64,000 bases of DNA from Drechslerella dactyloides (taxonomy: Eukaryota > Ascomycota > Orbiliomycetes > Orbiliales > Orbiliaceae). The stretch covers positions 4,960,001-5,024,000 of the forward strand of contig JAGTWJ010000001.1 of assembly GCA_020064725.1 (NCBI GenBank). Reading direction: 5' to 3'. This document shows positions 22,695 to 35,642 of the stretch, one piece after another. A program made the position numbers and the translations under genes. The first letter of the stretch is position 1. Every line of letters starts with the position of its first letter. The notes beneath the pieces were generated by a model that was not told the DNA's origin, did no database searches, and saw only the letters and a list, made by a program, of their open reading frames with translations.

Positions 22695-25217
22695 TTAAGC
22701 GGTCGGCTGCTTTTCGTACATGAGGATATAAGCCTCCTGTCTCGCAACCTCCGCCTCCGGGACAACATGCACCTTCAAATCGTCGAACCGCAGCCACTGT
22801 CCGCGTTCCTTCGCGAAGGAGATGTAATGCCCGGTATTGGACCGGTCTCCCCGATGCACCACCACGCCGTACAGATCGTAAAGCGTCGGAGGCTCCTTCT
22901 CTTCGCCGTTGGTGAGCACCTCTCCAGTGTCGTCCATCTCCCGCTTTACGTCCGAGGTCGAAGCCGTCGTACCGTCATCGCCGCTGAGACTGCCGCTGCA
23001 GATGCTCAGATCCAGGCCCCGCAGAGGAAACGCCACGTGTCCGCGAACCTTCCTGTTCTCGCCGCAATCCCACAGAAACCGCTTGAGCTCGATACACACG
23101 TTCTCGCCCTTCGGCTTAACGGTGTTCCGCATGCTCCGCCCCTTATCCACCCCGCAGGCCGGGCACGCCTTTTTCTTGGCGCCCTCCGGCGAGACGAATG
23201 CGTCCTCCGCCCACTCCCCGTGCTCTGGCAGCGTATAGTTCCTCAAATGGTCCTCGAGCGCCGACGGCTGCAGGTGGCCGCCGTGCGCGGGCATCTTCTT
23301 ACAGATGGGGACCTGGAGCTCCATGCACTTGTCCTCGCGACGGGTGGTGGCGTGGCAGTTGTTGCATTCGAAGGTGGTGGCGTGGGCGCCGGCGAAGGTC
23401 CTGTCGATGATTTCGGAGACGGTGTAGCCATCGACGACTGGTGAGGCCTCCTCCGCGGCAAGAGCCTGTAGGATGAGAATTAGGAATTCGTGCGCGTCCT
23501 GGACCACGTTAGGGTCCATGGTCGAGTCGGCTTCCTTCTCAAGGTTTGCGCGGAGGGCCGTCCAAAATGAGTCGGAAGCTACGCCGTTCTTCCGTTCCTC
23601 ATCGAAGAAGAGTTCGCGGATGAGCTTGCCGAATTCCTCGCCGAGTTTGCTATGGTGGAAGTGTTAGCTTTTGCATCCTTGGTACATTTTGGGGGAGGTG
23701 GCGTTTAGGACGTACCCTTTGAGCATCGGGAAGAGCACTTCGGCGGTCTTCTCGGACGCTCGCGTGCGGCGCACGCACTGGCTCTTCGGCTTTTGCGGCT
23801 TCGCCTTGGGTCGGCGGCTGGAAGCGTCGGCGGGGGCCCTCGCAAAGTCGCATGCGAGGAAGTACTCCCGGATGGCCCTCGTGTGAGCGAGCACCTGGAT
23901 GACAACGTTGATGTAGCACGTTGCCCCCAGGTTGGAGAGCCCGAGGCCGTGCTCGTGCATCGAGGGCCTCGGGAGCTTCTCCTCGCTCGTGGTGACGATC
24001 CTCTGCTTCCGGTGGATGTGGGGATGCCCAACGGGCTCCTCCATCGACCTGCGTTTCCGCGGCCGGATCGCACCCGGCGATGCTGGAGGAAGGGCGTGGT
24101 CGTCCGCGGTTGCGGATGGGATACCGTCCCCCTCCTGCTCCGCCTTGAGGGCCGCCCCGCTGAACAGCCGGCGGCGCTTGATGGCTGGCTGGTCGTGCTC
24201 GGCCTGTTGCGCCTTCTTCGGCTTCGGGGCGACTGGCTGGCCGGACTGCTGGTCGACCTTTCGGGGCCGGCCTCTGCCCCGTTTGACGGGCAGTTGAGCG
24301 CCTGCGGCTGGCTTTGGCGCCTCAACTGCTGAGGGGTTCCTGAACTTCAACTTTATGATTTTCGGCTGAAGAGGGACCACCTTCTCTTCTTGGACTGCCT
24401 CCTCCTCGGCCAGCCCTTCCTCCGCCCTCGGCTTCTTGATGTCCGGCGACACGGTCTGGGACGACCGCAAAGATAGCCGCCTCGACGGGGTCGACTTTGT
24501 CGTCGACCCTCTCGTACTATCTGTCGCCAGCGTCGAAGCCGAACTTGTGGATGCCGTCGAGGTTGTCACATCCACGCCCTTGGTCCAGTGACCCTTCATC
24601 TTGCCATGGCCGTGGCGCCACGTCTCCGCGTCCTGCCCCTCTCCGCCCCTCGCAAAGTCCTCTAATGTTTCCCTAAACCTCAGGGAATGTAGGTCGAGGT
24701 GCGAGCGGCGGCGCACCTGGGGTGGCGTCTCCGGCGGCGACTTGAGCTTTGGCTCCTCATCCTCCTCCAGCTCTCCCTCTCCGTCGGCAAGCAAGTCGTC
24801 GTATGCGCCGTCGAATGCGCCACAAACGCCCCCCTCCGATGTCTGCGAATGACAATCGGGAGGAGTGTTTGACGGCGCATTCAAGACAGCAGATAATGAC
24901 ATGGACGACTTGATCTTGCGGAACGCAGACTCGTCCGACTGCGAGTACATGGGTGCCCGGCGCAACGTGACAATGTCATTGGGCCTGACGTCCTCCATGG
25001 CCGGGTACGAGTCGAGGAAGAAGTGTGGGGTGCTCTTGATGGATGAGAGGGTCGTGGTCTGGGGCGTGTAGAATTGGAAGGAGGAAGAGGAAGAGGACGA
25101 TTGCGAGACCGGGGAGATTGGTTCGGTGAGAGGGGGTGATGGGAAAGGGTAGATTTGCAAAGATGACGAAGAAGATTGCGGGAATAGATGTCTTCTTCGG
25201 AATTGTGGAAATGCCAT
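22695..25217 (-). CDS. USP-family (C19) ubiquitin carboxyl-terminal hydrolase with AT-hook, two exons
   Basis: Exons 25217-23716 and 23649-22695 join in phase to 818 residues. The catalytic domain starts at about residue 425 with GLSNLGATCYINVVIQVL (nucleophile Cys434; the GATCY variant also occurs in other USPs). The His box is GHYISF (His775), followed by LRFDD with the candidate third residue. A zinc-ribbon-like set of cysteines is present (CNNC and CPAC). The first 420 residues look disordered and include an AT-hook-like KRGRGRPRK at about 311-319, suggesting a nuclear, DNA-associated enzyme. It removes ubiquitin from protein substrates; the substrate is unknown. The splice lies between the Cys box and the rest of the catalytic fold. 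A later ATG (MEDVRPND) about 70 codons in is an alternative start. Confidence 0.9.
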
Positions 25218-28200
25218 CGAGTAGGTCTACGCAAACGTTAGCCATGACTGATGTTTGATATCGTCTGTGTATTTCGTAAATGTTCAACGCGGCTTTGCAT
25301 ATGGACTTTGCTTCAACTGGTAAGTTGCAACAGCTACCATCGTGAACTGGCACCACGATATATATCGTGGTTACAGATACGGTAGCACCATAGGTTGACT
25401 GCAGGCTACCGTTCAAACAAAGATGACGAGACCAGCCTCGTACGGACCAACGGAAGAGAACAGCAGAAGCCAGAACAAATAGCCGAGCGAATATATCGAT
25501 ACGATATCGATAAATCGAGGGGAAGAATCTTAAGAACACCAGGGCAGCGTATCCAGGGAAAACCTACAGAAGCAGACATAGTTCTCTAATCTTCAGCGGT
25601 AATGAGTCGTGCGTATATCGATAATATACACAAGACACCACCAATCTCTGATAACACAAGAGAAATATCAAAATAACAGCTGACGAACAGTGGATGTGTA
25701 TGTTCGTCAGCTGTGCCGCCCGCGGAAAAATGTCGTCAGGTTGTGTTATATTCGAAAGTTCGTTGGAAACCGTCGTCTACAATCGATAATACAAAGAAAC
25801 AAGTACGCAAAATGTTTCTATGCAAAAAAATCCTCTATGGTCTGTCGGAAACCGGGTATCGATGTATCGTAAAAGTATGTACCGAAATGCAAAACGCTTC
25901 GAAAGACAAATGTCGTGACTAATAAACTGGTCGGGGTATTCGAATTTCGTTACGCTGGTAGATGCAAAGGTAAGGAAGGAATTCGAAAGAAGGAGGGAAG
26001 GTCGCTGATGGCGGGTCGAGCCTGGCAATTTATGTGAAGGGAAACACCAAGTGGCAGAATCGATCGATCGGTTTTGCGAAGTTTAGTCAGAGAGGTGGTT
26101 TACGGTGGATATTTACTGTGGCCCCAGTGATTGATTGAAGAGAGAGAATATACTATAACAGATCACGATATTTGATGACGGTTAGCAGCCACCTATGAGA
26201 GAAAATGCTCAGGTTATTTGTTGGCTCATGTTGGACGGGCTCTTTCGCAGGCGCGAGCCCACCGAATGCCGGCCCCAGGAGGCTCGACAGGCTGCCTGGG
26301 AGAGGCGTCAGCCGGTGTCACAAAGGCACTCACCTGTGGACAGAGCAGCTTCCGTAGCACAAGAAGCAGCAGGCACGGACCCGGAGAGCGGGAGGAAGAT
26401 GGAGTCGGGATACGGATTCTGGTGGCCGATGCTGGGTGTCCCGCCGTGGCTGTCGAGACTCCCTGGCCTTGCTTGTGAATGAATGGACTGGTGCGGTGTT
26501 GGTCTGGTTTGGGCTCGGTTTGACTGCAAACGAGCACACGAGCCGGAGCCTGGCGAGATCAAAAGAGAAAAAATGGGGCCCTCCTGCGACAAGGTGTGTG
26601 CTCACGGGGCAAGGTCCGCGAGTCAGGAGAGCAGAGCAGAGCAGCTCGTGGAGAGGAGGGGCTGACTATTGGAGCGCTACGTGCTGGCCAATTGACGAGA
26701 CGGCAATTGACATGACCATGAACATGATTAGCTGGATGTCCCTTGGAGATAGTAACTATTGTTCTTCAGGCTGCTGGTCTGTCCGTCTATGTATGAATGT
26801 GAATATGCTCCTGCTGAAAAAAATCATGAGAGGAGCAGTCGCTTCTCGTTCGAAAATCTGGTCCGAAAAAGAAAGAACGAAATTAAACGACGAAAACGAG
26901 AAACGAAAAAATAGGCTTAGTGGAGTTCGACGTCAGAGGAGCCAGCAGCACGGGCTGAGTGGGGAACAGGGAAGCCGGACGTCGGCGTGTAATGTGAGTA
27001 CACACTCCTGCTACGTACCTCGTCGTCGAAGGAGAAAAAAGGGTCAGTTGAGGCCAGCCAGGCCCAGGCCAGGAGGTCGACCGGGTAAGGAACCAGCTGT
27101 AACTACTAAGCACCGCACGAGCACCAAAAGTCCAGCACCGTGCTAGCGGACGGTCAAATTAGGATCAAGTGCTCGTCTTGCCTGGAAAAGAAGGCAGGGA
27201 GCGAGAGAAGCAAGCAGCCACTGCTGCCCGTTTGATTTCGAGGTGCCGGGGAGCCACGGAAGGCGGGTCCCTCTCGTCAGAATGAATGCAGTGGGCCCGG
27301 GAGGGAGCACTCTCTCAAACGTAAAATGTATTTTAAGTTCCTCGTCTCGGAACTCGTCAAGTGAGGCCGACCAGTCTGAGGAAAAAAAATTAAAACGCTG
27401 CCGAAGTCAGCCCACTCGGGCGCCTTTGTTGCCCGTTTCGTAGTCGGCCGCGGATTTTATTTCTCTGCTTTTGAATTTATACGTGGTGACTCGTGGAGGG
27501 TCCAGCCGGTATCCTGACCTTGAGCTGAGAAATACCGTAGGAGGGAGAGGTATGCGTACGTGTGCAATGTTTACACGAGAAGCTCGCTAGAAGTACGACG
27601 TCTGTGTCTATAGATAATTTGAGAGGGAGGCGAAAGGCGGTGACTTTCGAGGCCTGATCCTTGGAGCAGTCCAGAGGCGAGTCGATGCTCCTTCGAATTC
27701 GCTCCAATAGTGTCTCTCGAAGGAGCTAGCAATTAGGTAGCTGCTCTGCTGTCATATGTACCATGAGGCGTATTGAAGGAGCAGCAGCTGTTAGCTTGTC
27801 AATTTGTCTTGTCCTATCGATAGAGGATTAGAGCAGCCTTATTGTCCTGATAATATTAATAATGTGGTCCCGGTAACCTGCCAGAATGATGACTTGGTGC
27901 TCAGCCTGCCTAGCCTGCCAGAGCTCCAAGGTTACTGCTCTTCGACAAGCATACTGCTCAAGTTGCTCATGGTACTAATTCAAGCTAGCTTCAAGTGCGC
28001 ATATGCGGCTTGTGCTCCGTAGAAGTGCTCTCTCAAAGACCCCGGATTTCCAACAATTTCCCAAACCGCCATCGACACAGAGCAAATAACCGCGCGATGC
28101 GCATGCTCGAGGCCGCGAAATAGACAAATATCATTGCTCAACCCTTCTCACAGGAAGGGTGAGAATATACAATTTGGTGACCTGTCGCCTTTTGCCAATT

Positions 28201-30141
28201 AATCGCGTGATAACTAGCACTTTGTCTTGCTCATGATTATCGTGACCCAGCTATCGTTATCAGAATCGGACTCACGGCTTACAATAATTTCACGTCGGAC
28301 TGAGCTTGCGCGTCAGCCCAAGACGGGAGGTCAAAAGCGTAAAGACGCCACAGCAGGATCTCAATGCACGGTACCTCCACTGCGTCCACACCCGCATGAG
28401 CAATACTTCATGAATTCAATCCAATATACTCCCTATCTCTGATTATCGATTAATCCAAGCTGCAATTACAATGAACAAATAACCAGGCCGGTGCAAGGCA
28501 CTGCATTGGCTTACAAGCAGTTAGTCAGGTTTGATACCGTGTCAGTGCAGATTCAAGAGCGAACCTGAGGAAGTCTCTTCAGGCGAGCGCTTCTTCATCC
28601 AGCTTTCAAAGACATGCAAAATAGTACCCGCAGTATTAATATAAGCGTGGGCGTTTACATGCATTGCCCGACAGTCAGTGTTTCAGCGAGCTGCCACTGC
28701 ATTGGCAGCCTGTCCGTATCTGCCCCCTCTGCAAGATTCAGGTTCTGCAAGGGTATACCAATGGCAATTTGTGCATCGAAATTGTAGGTAAGACGTGGAC
28801 AGCCAGCAAGGACCGGACTTTGGAAGAGACTAATGTCCCTTCCACGCGATGATGCCTCGCTAGCAGGTTTCAAGTATCTCCTGCGGGCTGGAGCTCGAGC
28901 ATCTGCTGGGCTGAAGGAAATAGCGGCGGATGCCTCTCCTGGCTTGGCGTTGCATCAGCGTTCATTTTCCAGCAGCTGGAAATGATATTATATCAGAAGT
29001 GCTATTATATGTAACCTGCAGAGAAATGCCATGCATTCTCGAGCCCGCGGGAGTCCCCGTGAATGCTTGTCAATATTTTCGTTCCATTTGAATTGATCTC
29101 GAAGAGCTGCCGGTCGGCAGCGTTGACCGCAGTTTTGACGGATAAGCTGACCGTCTGCGCGGAGACATGCAGCTTCAAGCTTCCCGCCGCGAGCAGAAAC
29201 CGCCCGCAGCCTCAAGGCCCTTTACTCCATTCGACCTCGCATCGCGAGATTCTGCCGAGCCTCCACGCAGGCATGGCAAGCTGCAGACGCTGTCTCCGAG
29301 CTACCAGCCAAGCTGCGATCGGACGTCATTCCACTCTGATGTCCGTGGCGACAAGATCCCCGGAGCACTGAAAGCGGCCCTTTAGTCAGCAGGATCAGAC
29401 GGTGGCCACGAGCTACGGTTAGTAATTTGACTTACCATTATAGCGCAACCTTCTAGAAGAGTACTCGATTCGACGCTATTAGAAATCGATTTGATCGAAA
29501 ACCCACCCGACGGCTTGCATGATAGTCCGGATATGCCCATCCATGTACGCACTCGATCAAGCTTGAGGATCTGCTTCCCCGCAGGTCCGCCGCACCATGC
29601 TAAAGTCATCGCCTGGCCGCCTGTGCACGTGAAAACCTGAAACGGACGTCAACTGATTATCCGGAGCCGAGATCAGTTGTTCCCGACGGCACCCAGCGCA
29701 TCCCTGTCGAATATGCAACAAGGCCTCCATATGTATATCCGCGTCCCACATGCACCCAGCATCGAACGAGCAGAACATCCGCAAAGTCGGATTAATCGAT
29801 TGACCCGGTGCTGGGGTCGATAAGTTAACATGCTGGCTTTTTCTAGAATGTCGATTGCTACGGGCTGTCGAGATTGTGGGTATATAAGGCGGGATGTATG
29901 CAGGCGGTCACATAGATATCTTGATTCTGGTTCTATACTCTAATATATCTTATGCCCTGAGAGAAAAACCTACTTAATATACTGGATTGTACCATATTCT
30001 CTAGCCTATTCGACAGCTATTGCTACTGTACATTTATATCCGTCTTCACCTCAATAAGCCGAGTCGGATTCTGCCTCTTCGATAATTCTTAGTCTATACG
30101 CTGTCAAGTAATCGCATATTCAATTTATATATAACCACATC
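25218..30141. other. 4.9-kb gene-poor region
   Basis: No protein family is recognised on either strand. The frames present (for example 26436-27146) overlap others on both strands and have biased, low-complexity composition. I see no transposase, reverse transcriptase, terminal repeats or tRNA. The last 300 bases before 30142 are AT-rich, with a TATA-like GTATATAAGG near 29879, and probably serve the FKBP gene. Confidence 0.5.
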
Positions 30142-31063
30142 ATGAAGGTCGGAGCCATCGCCTTCGCCTCCCTCCTCGGCCTCGCCGCTGCGGGCAGACA
30201 CGCTGTCCGAGGGCGCGATGAATTCTCAGACGCCAGCATCAACGAGCCCATAGATCCCAAATTGGACGTCCCAGAGCTTAAGGTTGAGACAATAGAGGCC
30301 ATTCCTGACGTTAACTGCCCGTTTCGGAGCGGCGATGGATCCGTGCTCGTGGTGAATTATATCGGCGAGCTGCTGAACGGGAAGTTGATCGATCACTCTA
30401 TGAAGCCCGAGGATATGTAAGTTGCTCCCCGATCTATTACTATATCGTCGCCCAAATATTCATCAAACGAGATTCATATATGAGGTTAAACTAACGGGTG
30501 GTATTTAATATAGACAGCAGTTCCAGATTGGCACCGGTATGGTACTAAAGGGTTGGGAAGATGGCTTGAAAGACATGTGCATCGGCGGTACGCGCCCTTA
30601 TTCTACATACCTTCACCATCTATTAAATTAAGATATTGTGTATAAAACCCGGTTGGTTGCTAACATTGTCGGTTATCCTACTAGAAACTCGAAAACTTAT
30701 CATACCGTCTCGACTGGCCCACGGCAAACGCGGTGGCGGTGGCGGCCTCATCCCACCAAATCACGCGCTCGGTGAGTGACTACCCTCTGATACATTCGTA
30801 TGTGATATGGTATATATGCATGACACTCAGGCTAATGTTTTCGGTTACCGACAGTCTACACAATCGTGCTCAGGGAGCTCAAACGGTCCGGGCCGACGTA
30901 CCCTAATCCGGCATACTTCGCGTCGATATCACAGCCCGGGTTCTCATCCGCAGAGACCTCGTCATCATCGGAGGCTGTGGAGGCGGAAGAGACAGCTGAA
31001 GCTGCGCAGGTTGAGGAGCCAGAGATGACGCCGGCGCCCAGCCCGCCGAGAGATGAGCTGTAG
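30142..31063 (+). CDS. Secretory-pathway FKBP-type peptidyl-prolyl isomerase with RDEL tail, four exons
   Basis: Exons 30142-30416, 30514-30587, 30685-30771 and 30855-31063 join in phase to 214 residues. The N-terminus (MKVGAIAFASLLGLAAAG) is a signal peptide. The FKBP fold follows, with DGSVLVVNYIGEL, the core FQIGTGMVLKGWEDGLKDM, and a flap and final strand around LIPPNHALVYTIVLREL. An acidic, Ser/Ala-rich tail ends in RDEL, which resembles the HDEL/KDEL retrieval signal. This layout matches FKBP2-type proteins that speed prolyl isomerisation during folding in the ER. The domain looks somewhat diverged: the usual loop before the flap is replaced by a run of five glycines. ER residence is inferred from the signal peptide plus tail. 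Confidence 0.88.
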
Positions 31064-31337
31064 ATTGATATATATCTCCTACTTAAGTAGATAGCTAGAA
31101 ACTTTCTCGAAGGCCGTACATATATATCTTGCCTAGATTAAGGCTTTACCTAGGCTGACATGCCCCTTCTATGTATATAGTATTTAATTTACATTCAGTT
31201 ATAGCATTCCCACTAGCCAAAACTATAGAAGTATAATATAATTAAGCCTGTCGAAAATCATGCGTCTATATACTATGTACAAAGCTTTAGAATCTACTTG
31301 ACAGTATGTACAGTCGAAATATATCTCCACGGAAACC

Positions 31338-32311
31338 TCATGCCCTCCTCTTCTGAGCCTTTTTCTTCCCATCCTGCAGCGCAGCACTCACAGGACCCTT
31401 CACCTCTCCCCCACCCGCTGCTGCACCACCCTTCGTCGCATTCTCCGCAATCCGATCCATAACCTCATAAAATACCTCATGCTGCACTTTCCCCGCGCCC
31501 ACCTTCCTCTCGATATAGAAATCCGTCACCCGCGGCTTCTCCTTCGCCGTCCACTGCCACTCAAGATTAACACACCCCAGCCTCTTCTTGCAGAACCGCA
31601 GCTCGCCAATCGGCACCTCCACAAGCTTCGGGCGGCCCAACAGCCGCATTGTGAACACCCGCAGCTTCGTCTCCGGCGTCAGCGCCTTGCGAGCCCATCC
31701 CATCGCTGCAGCTTTACTCACCCGCGCGTACGGCGGGATCTTGACGTACAGGTGCGTGATGTACGGTGCGGCGAGGTAGAACATGCCCATTGGCGCCGCG
31801 GTGATGGCGAGCATGAGCGCTGCTGTGGCGGTCGGGTGGGCGGCCGCGAGAGGGTATTGCAGGAGCGCGGGCCATGCGTGGTCGATGTTTGGACCGAGGT
31901 AGAAGACAGTCATGAGGAATGGGTAGCAGGACATGAGCTTCATGCAACCGACCCAGACCATGCGACGGCCGGCCGAGAAGAGGCAGAGAGATTCCGGATA
32001 GATGACTGTATGAGCTCGTTAGCGATATGCAGTGGTTATGTGTGTATCATCGATTGAACTATCGTGATTTGGATGGGGTGCGTACATTTGGGGGCATCCG
32101 GGTCGACTGGTGCGCTTGGAGCCGCGCTCTTCTTCCGCCCAAACAGCTTCGACCAGAAACTGCGACGGCATTCGAACAGCCGGCCATGCTGCAGGGTTCC
32201 TCTGAACGATGATGCCGCCGGGTTGAAGATCGGTATCGAGTGTGTTCTGGAAGCCGTCGCCGCCCAGCGCCGCGTGCCAAATCCGCTCAGCGAGCGAAGG
32301 GCATGGCTCAT
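31338..32311 (-). CDS. Mitochondrial-type membrane protein with two membrane segments, two exons
   Basis: Exons 32311-32086 and 32005-31338 join in phase (K-FIYPES at the junction) to 297 residues. The N-terminus is rich in Ser, Arg and Ala and lacks early acidic residues, as in mitochondrial import signals. Two hydrophobic segments follow: one around MKLMSCYPFLMTVFYLG and one around ALMLAITAAPMGMFYLAAPY. A soluble basic C-terminal part follows, ending KKKAQKRRA. The two-helix hairpin with a matrix-like tail recalls the TMEM70/TMEM186/TMEM223 group, but I cannot confirm this by motif. Divergent from NBS1, sharing a 430-nt promoter, and convergent with the FKBP gene. Confidence 0.72.
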
Positions 32312-32741
32312 CGCGGTCGGACCAGCCAGCCAACTGCAATTGAAGTTGCGAAGGATTGCAAGAAGAACGTTACATTTGTCGGCGTCGACGTTCAGTGAGC
32401 ATGGTATCACCAGAATATTAGTCGAAGCTGCGGCTTAAAAGAAGTTTCTGCCAAGAAGGGACGTTTGGTAACGTGGGTTGGCGTTGGGCGCCGAGTCACG
32501 CTGCCTTCCATCCCTCAACATTAACATCCCACACCGCGTGCGCGATACCATCACGGCAGCTAGCACCATAAAACATCACGGTCCTGCCTCTTTCCGCCGC
32601 CGGGAGACCTACACGCTCGGGAGATAAGAAACGGCCGTACGCCCACGATAGCGGCCGATTGAACATGCTGCAGGAACCGAGCGCCCCGCTGCACTAGATC
32701 ACTGCGACGCCGGAACGGAGGGTGTCGTGCATGCATGCACC
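32312..32741. promoter_or_regulatory. Shared divergent promoter of the mitochondrial membrane protein and NBS1
   Basis: 430 nt between two head-to-head starts. Two overlapping copies of TGCATGCA lie directly before the NBS1 ATG (32728-32739). Confidence 0.5.
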
Positions 32742-35642
32742 ATGTGGATCCTAGACACCGACTCCCAGCTGCTAGGAGGTATCTACGTCGCGCTGGCTGC
32801 TTCCACGCGCGCCATTTATCCAGTATTTCAGTATAATAGATCGCTTGCTAACCTATTATATCGTGAGCAGGCAGGAGGATTTGGCTACGGCCTGGCGCGG
32901 AATCGATACTCGGTCGGACGAATTACAGCGGGACGGGTATGTCCTTCGTAAATTAGATGGGATCGCAACTGCAACCCACGCGACGATGAAGCTAACTGCC
33001 GTTCCACCCGCCAGCTCCAAAGTCCATCTCGCGAAGACATGTCATACTCACGGTCGAGGCCGTTCCAGAGGGCCAAGGGGTAGGAGACCACTTGCATAAT
33101 ATTTAAAACACCAATCGATAATTTCTCTGACGGTGGTGATGAGAGAGTGTAGCTTAGCATCCGCCACCACTCGAAGCTCACGCTAAAAGATGAGTCGAAG
33201 AAAGGGTCGACGGTGGACGGAGAGTTCATCAACAACAACTTTGTTGTACTGGATGAAGCTACCGAACACATGCTGCAGATGGCCTCAGCGTCCGATATGA
33301 TCAGGCATGCACGCCACTCCGCACCCTTTCATTGTTCGTATGGTAGATTCTAATGATTCGGCTGCAGGATAAAATACGAGCCCCAAATCTTCACGATCCA
33401 CATTGGCGGGAAGAAGAAAGCGAACCTCAAAACGGGCCTGAAAGAATACCTCGACAAACTCGAACAACTCGACATCAAATGTGTCGCCGAATTCCTACCT
33501 GGCAAAACGACCGTCGCCGTCGTCACAAAGCGCAATTTACCCATTAGCCTGCGCGCGCTCGTTAATGGCGCCTGGATCGTGACTTCTACCTTTGTCGATG
33601 CCATCGTCACAGCTGCCACGCGACCGCTTGCGGCGAACGGCGACCCGCTGGACAGTCCTCTGCAATCTGATATTTCCGCGAACTGGCCCAATCCGCTCGA
33701 CTATCTACCACCGCCCGGCGCGGAGCCGAACCCTAAGGGCCCGGAATTCTTCAAGCCGAATCCTGCGAGAAAGACAATGTTCGAGAAATGGACGGTCGTC
33801 TGCTGCACCGCGCAGCATATGGATATTTTCACCGGTGTGGTAACGGATGCCGGCGGGAAGATCGAGCTGTTCGAGATCACGGAAGGACGGACGAAGCCCG
33901 CGGAGTTGATCGTGCATCTCGAGAAGCTGGGGCCTAGATACGTTGTTTTGGCGCCGAATACCGACGACGACTGGTCGATAAATTTCAGGAGCGAGGTGGA
34001 GGCTCGGACCAGCGTGCGATTTGCTGTGCAAAACGAGTTCCTGGACGCAATCTTACTCGCGGATCCAAAGGTCCTCAGACGGGACTATGAGCCGGAGGTG
34101 CCGGTGCACGAGTCCGTTGAGATTCCTAGTGCGCCGCCCGCCGACGAAAGTATGTAGGAAGTCCATTCATCCTTAGTCACGAGCGTTATGCTGATTTTCT
34201 ACGTAGTTATGAAAGAATCACAACCGGTCACTAGACGGACGAGGGCCCGTGGGCAGAAGGAGACAGTAGAAGCGGAGGTCGTGCAACCGGTGGAACCTGC
34301 GCCTGCGTCGACAGAGAGCAGCATGCGAAGAACAACATCACAGTCCCGGACATCCCGATACGTAAGCCAGATTAAAATCGACGACTCAGACGACGACAAC
34401 TTTGTCCCGCTCCCGGCCCCGCCATCGTCTAGCACGGCTGCTAAACCTACAAGTTTCAAACCTACCACCTCTCGAGGAGTCTCATTTTCGCAAGCCAAAG
34501 GGACGCAACTGACGAGCATAGCCGAGACGCAAACACAGAGCCAGGGGGTAAAACGCCGCAGTCTACCATCTGACGATGAAGACGAAGAATTTCCAATTGA
34601 CAAGATATTACCGGGTCAAGCAGCAATGAAAAGACGAAAGATTGAAGAAGAAGCGAAGAAAGCAGAGCCATCTAAGCCGGCAAAACAGCTACCCTCGTTC
34701 AAGCAGAAGGCCGAGACACCGGCCCCCATAAAGCCTGAGCCAATCCCAGAAGAAGACGAAGAAATTGACATCAAGCCGGCAAAAGGAAAGAAGAAAGCAG
34801 TCGACAGCGCCGTCATCAAGACTGCGCAGGAGATCCGCCGGAAAGAAGAAGCCAAAGCCGCGCTGGAAGACGCCGCGAACGAAATGACCCCTGAGGAGAT
34901 CGCCGCCGTCGCCAAAATGCGCGACCTCGCCATCGTCGAAGTCTTCGACATCATTCCGCGAACGGATCGCCCCGTCGCGCGGTCACAAGCCTACGGTGAT
35001 GAAAGCTCTCGATGGGAAGAGCGTTGGAACGGGCGCAAAAACTTCAAAAAATTCAAGCGGCGGACGCGCACCGGCGACCTCGAGGGGCCCATGCGCCGCA
35101 TCGGTGGGCAGATCATGGTACCCCTTGTCGAGCACCGGGGGCGCGACTACGGCATTGGCGAAAGCTACTGGCTGGAATCCACGACGTCCAGCCGGCGGCA
35201 GCGCAACAACCAGTCGTCGAATGTAACACACATTTCCGAAACGCAGGTCCTCCTCGCCCCCGTGCAGCGAGGCTCTCGCGAGGTCCAGGAGATCAGCAGC
35301 GAAGATGACGACGACGGCGTATTCCCCGGTGAATACGAGCCGGAAGAGGTGGAGGAAGAAGACGAGACGAACCCTGACGACTCGGCTGTGACTCGACGCT
35401 CGCAACAGCGGCCGAGGACGCAGGATACCCAGGCGTCATCGATGAGGGGAAACACGAGGTTCAGCGTACGCAATGCGACGCCCGTGTCCTCGACGCTGTC
35501 ACGGTCGAAGCGGACGACGAGCAACAGAAATAGCGTGAGTGAGGAGCCGGCGAAGAAGAGGGCCAAGACGAAGAATTCGTTGTTCATGAATGATAGCGAT
35601 GAGGACAGCGATGAGGATGAGCTGAAGTTCAAGTTTAAATAG
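32742..35642 (+). CDS. NBS1: NBS1/nibrin, MRN complex subunit, six exons
   Basis: Exons 32742-32778, 32871-32936, 33015-33079, 33153-33304, 33368-34149 and 34207-35642 join in phase to 845 residues. The tiny first exons rebuild a forkhead-associated domain: MWILDTDSQLLGG, then RRIWLRPGAESILGRT, then PKSISRRHV, then SKLTLKDESKKGSTVDG. Tandem BRCT-like repeats follow (GAWIVTSTFVDA closes the first; WTVVCCTAQH starts the second). The C-terminal half is charged and disordered and ends DEDELKFKFK, a candidate FxF/Y Tel1/ATM-binding motif. NBS1 joins Mre11 and Rad50, senses double-strand breaks and activates Tel1. The fourth intron (33305-33367) uses GC instead of GT as donor; no GT nearby gives the conserved MIRIKYEPQIFTI junction with a normal-length intron. 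Confidence 0.92.
33305..33367 (+). other. Predicted GC-AG intron in NBS1
   Basis: 63 nt, donor AG|GCATGC, branch-like TCTAAT and acceptor GCTGCAG. It is the only non-GT donor needed in the 21 models. Confidence 0.65.

Noticed and set aside
26436..27146. 236-codon plus-strand ORF in the gene-poor gap
   Set aside because: Biased composition, overlapping frames on the other strand, no motif, and no sensible codon pattern.
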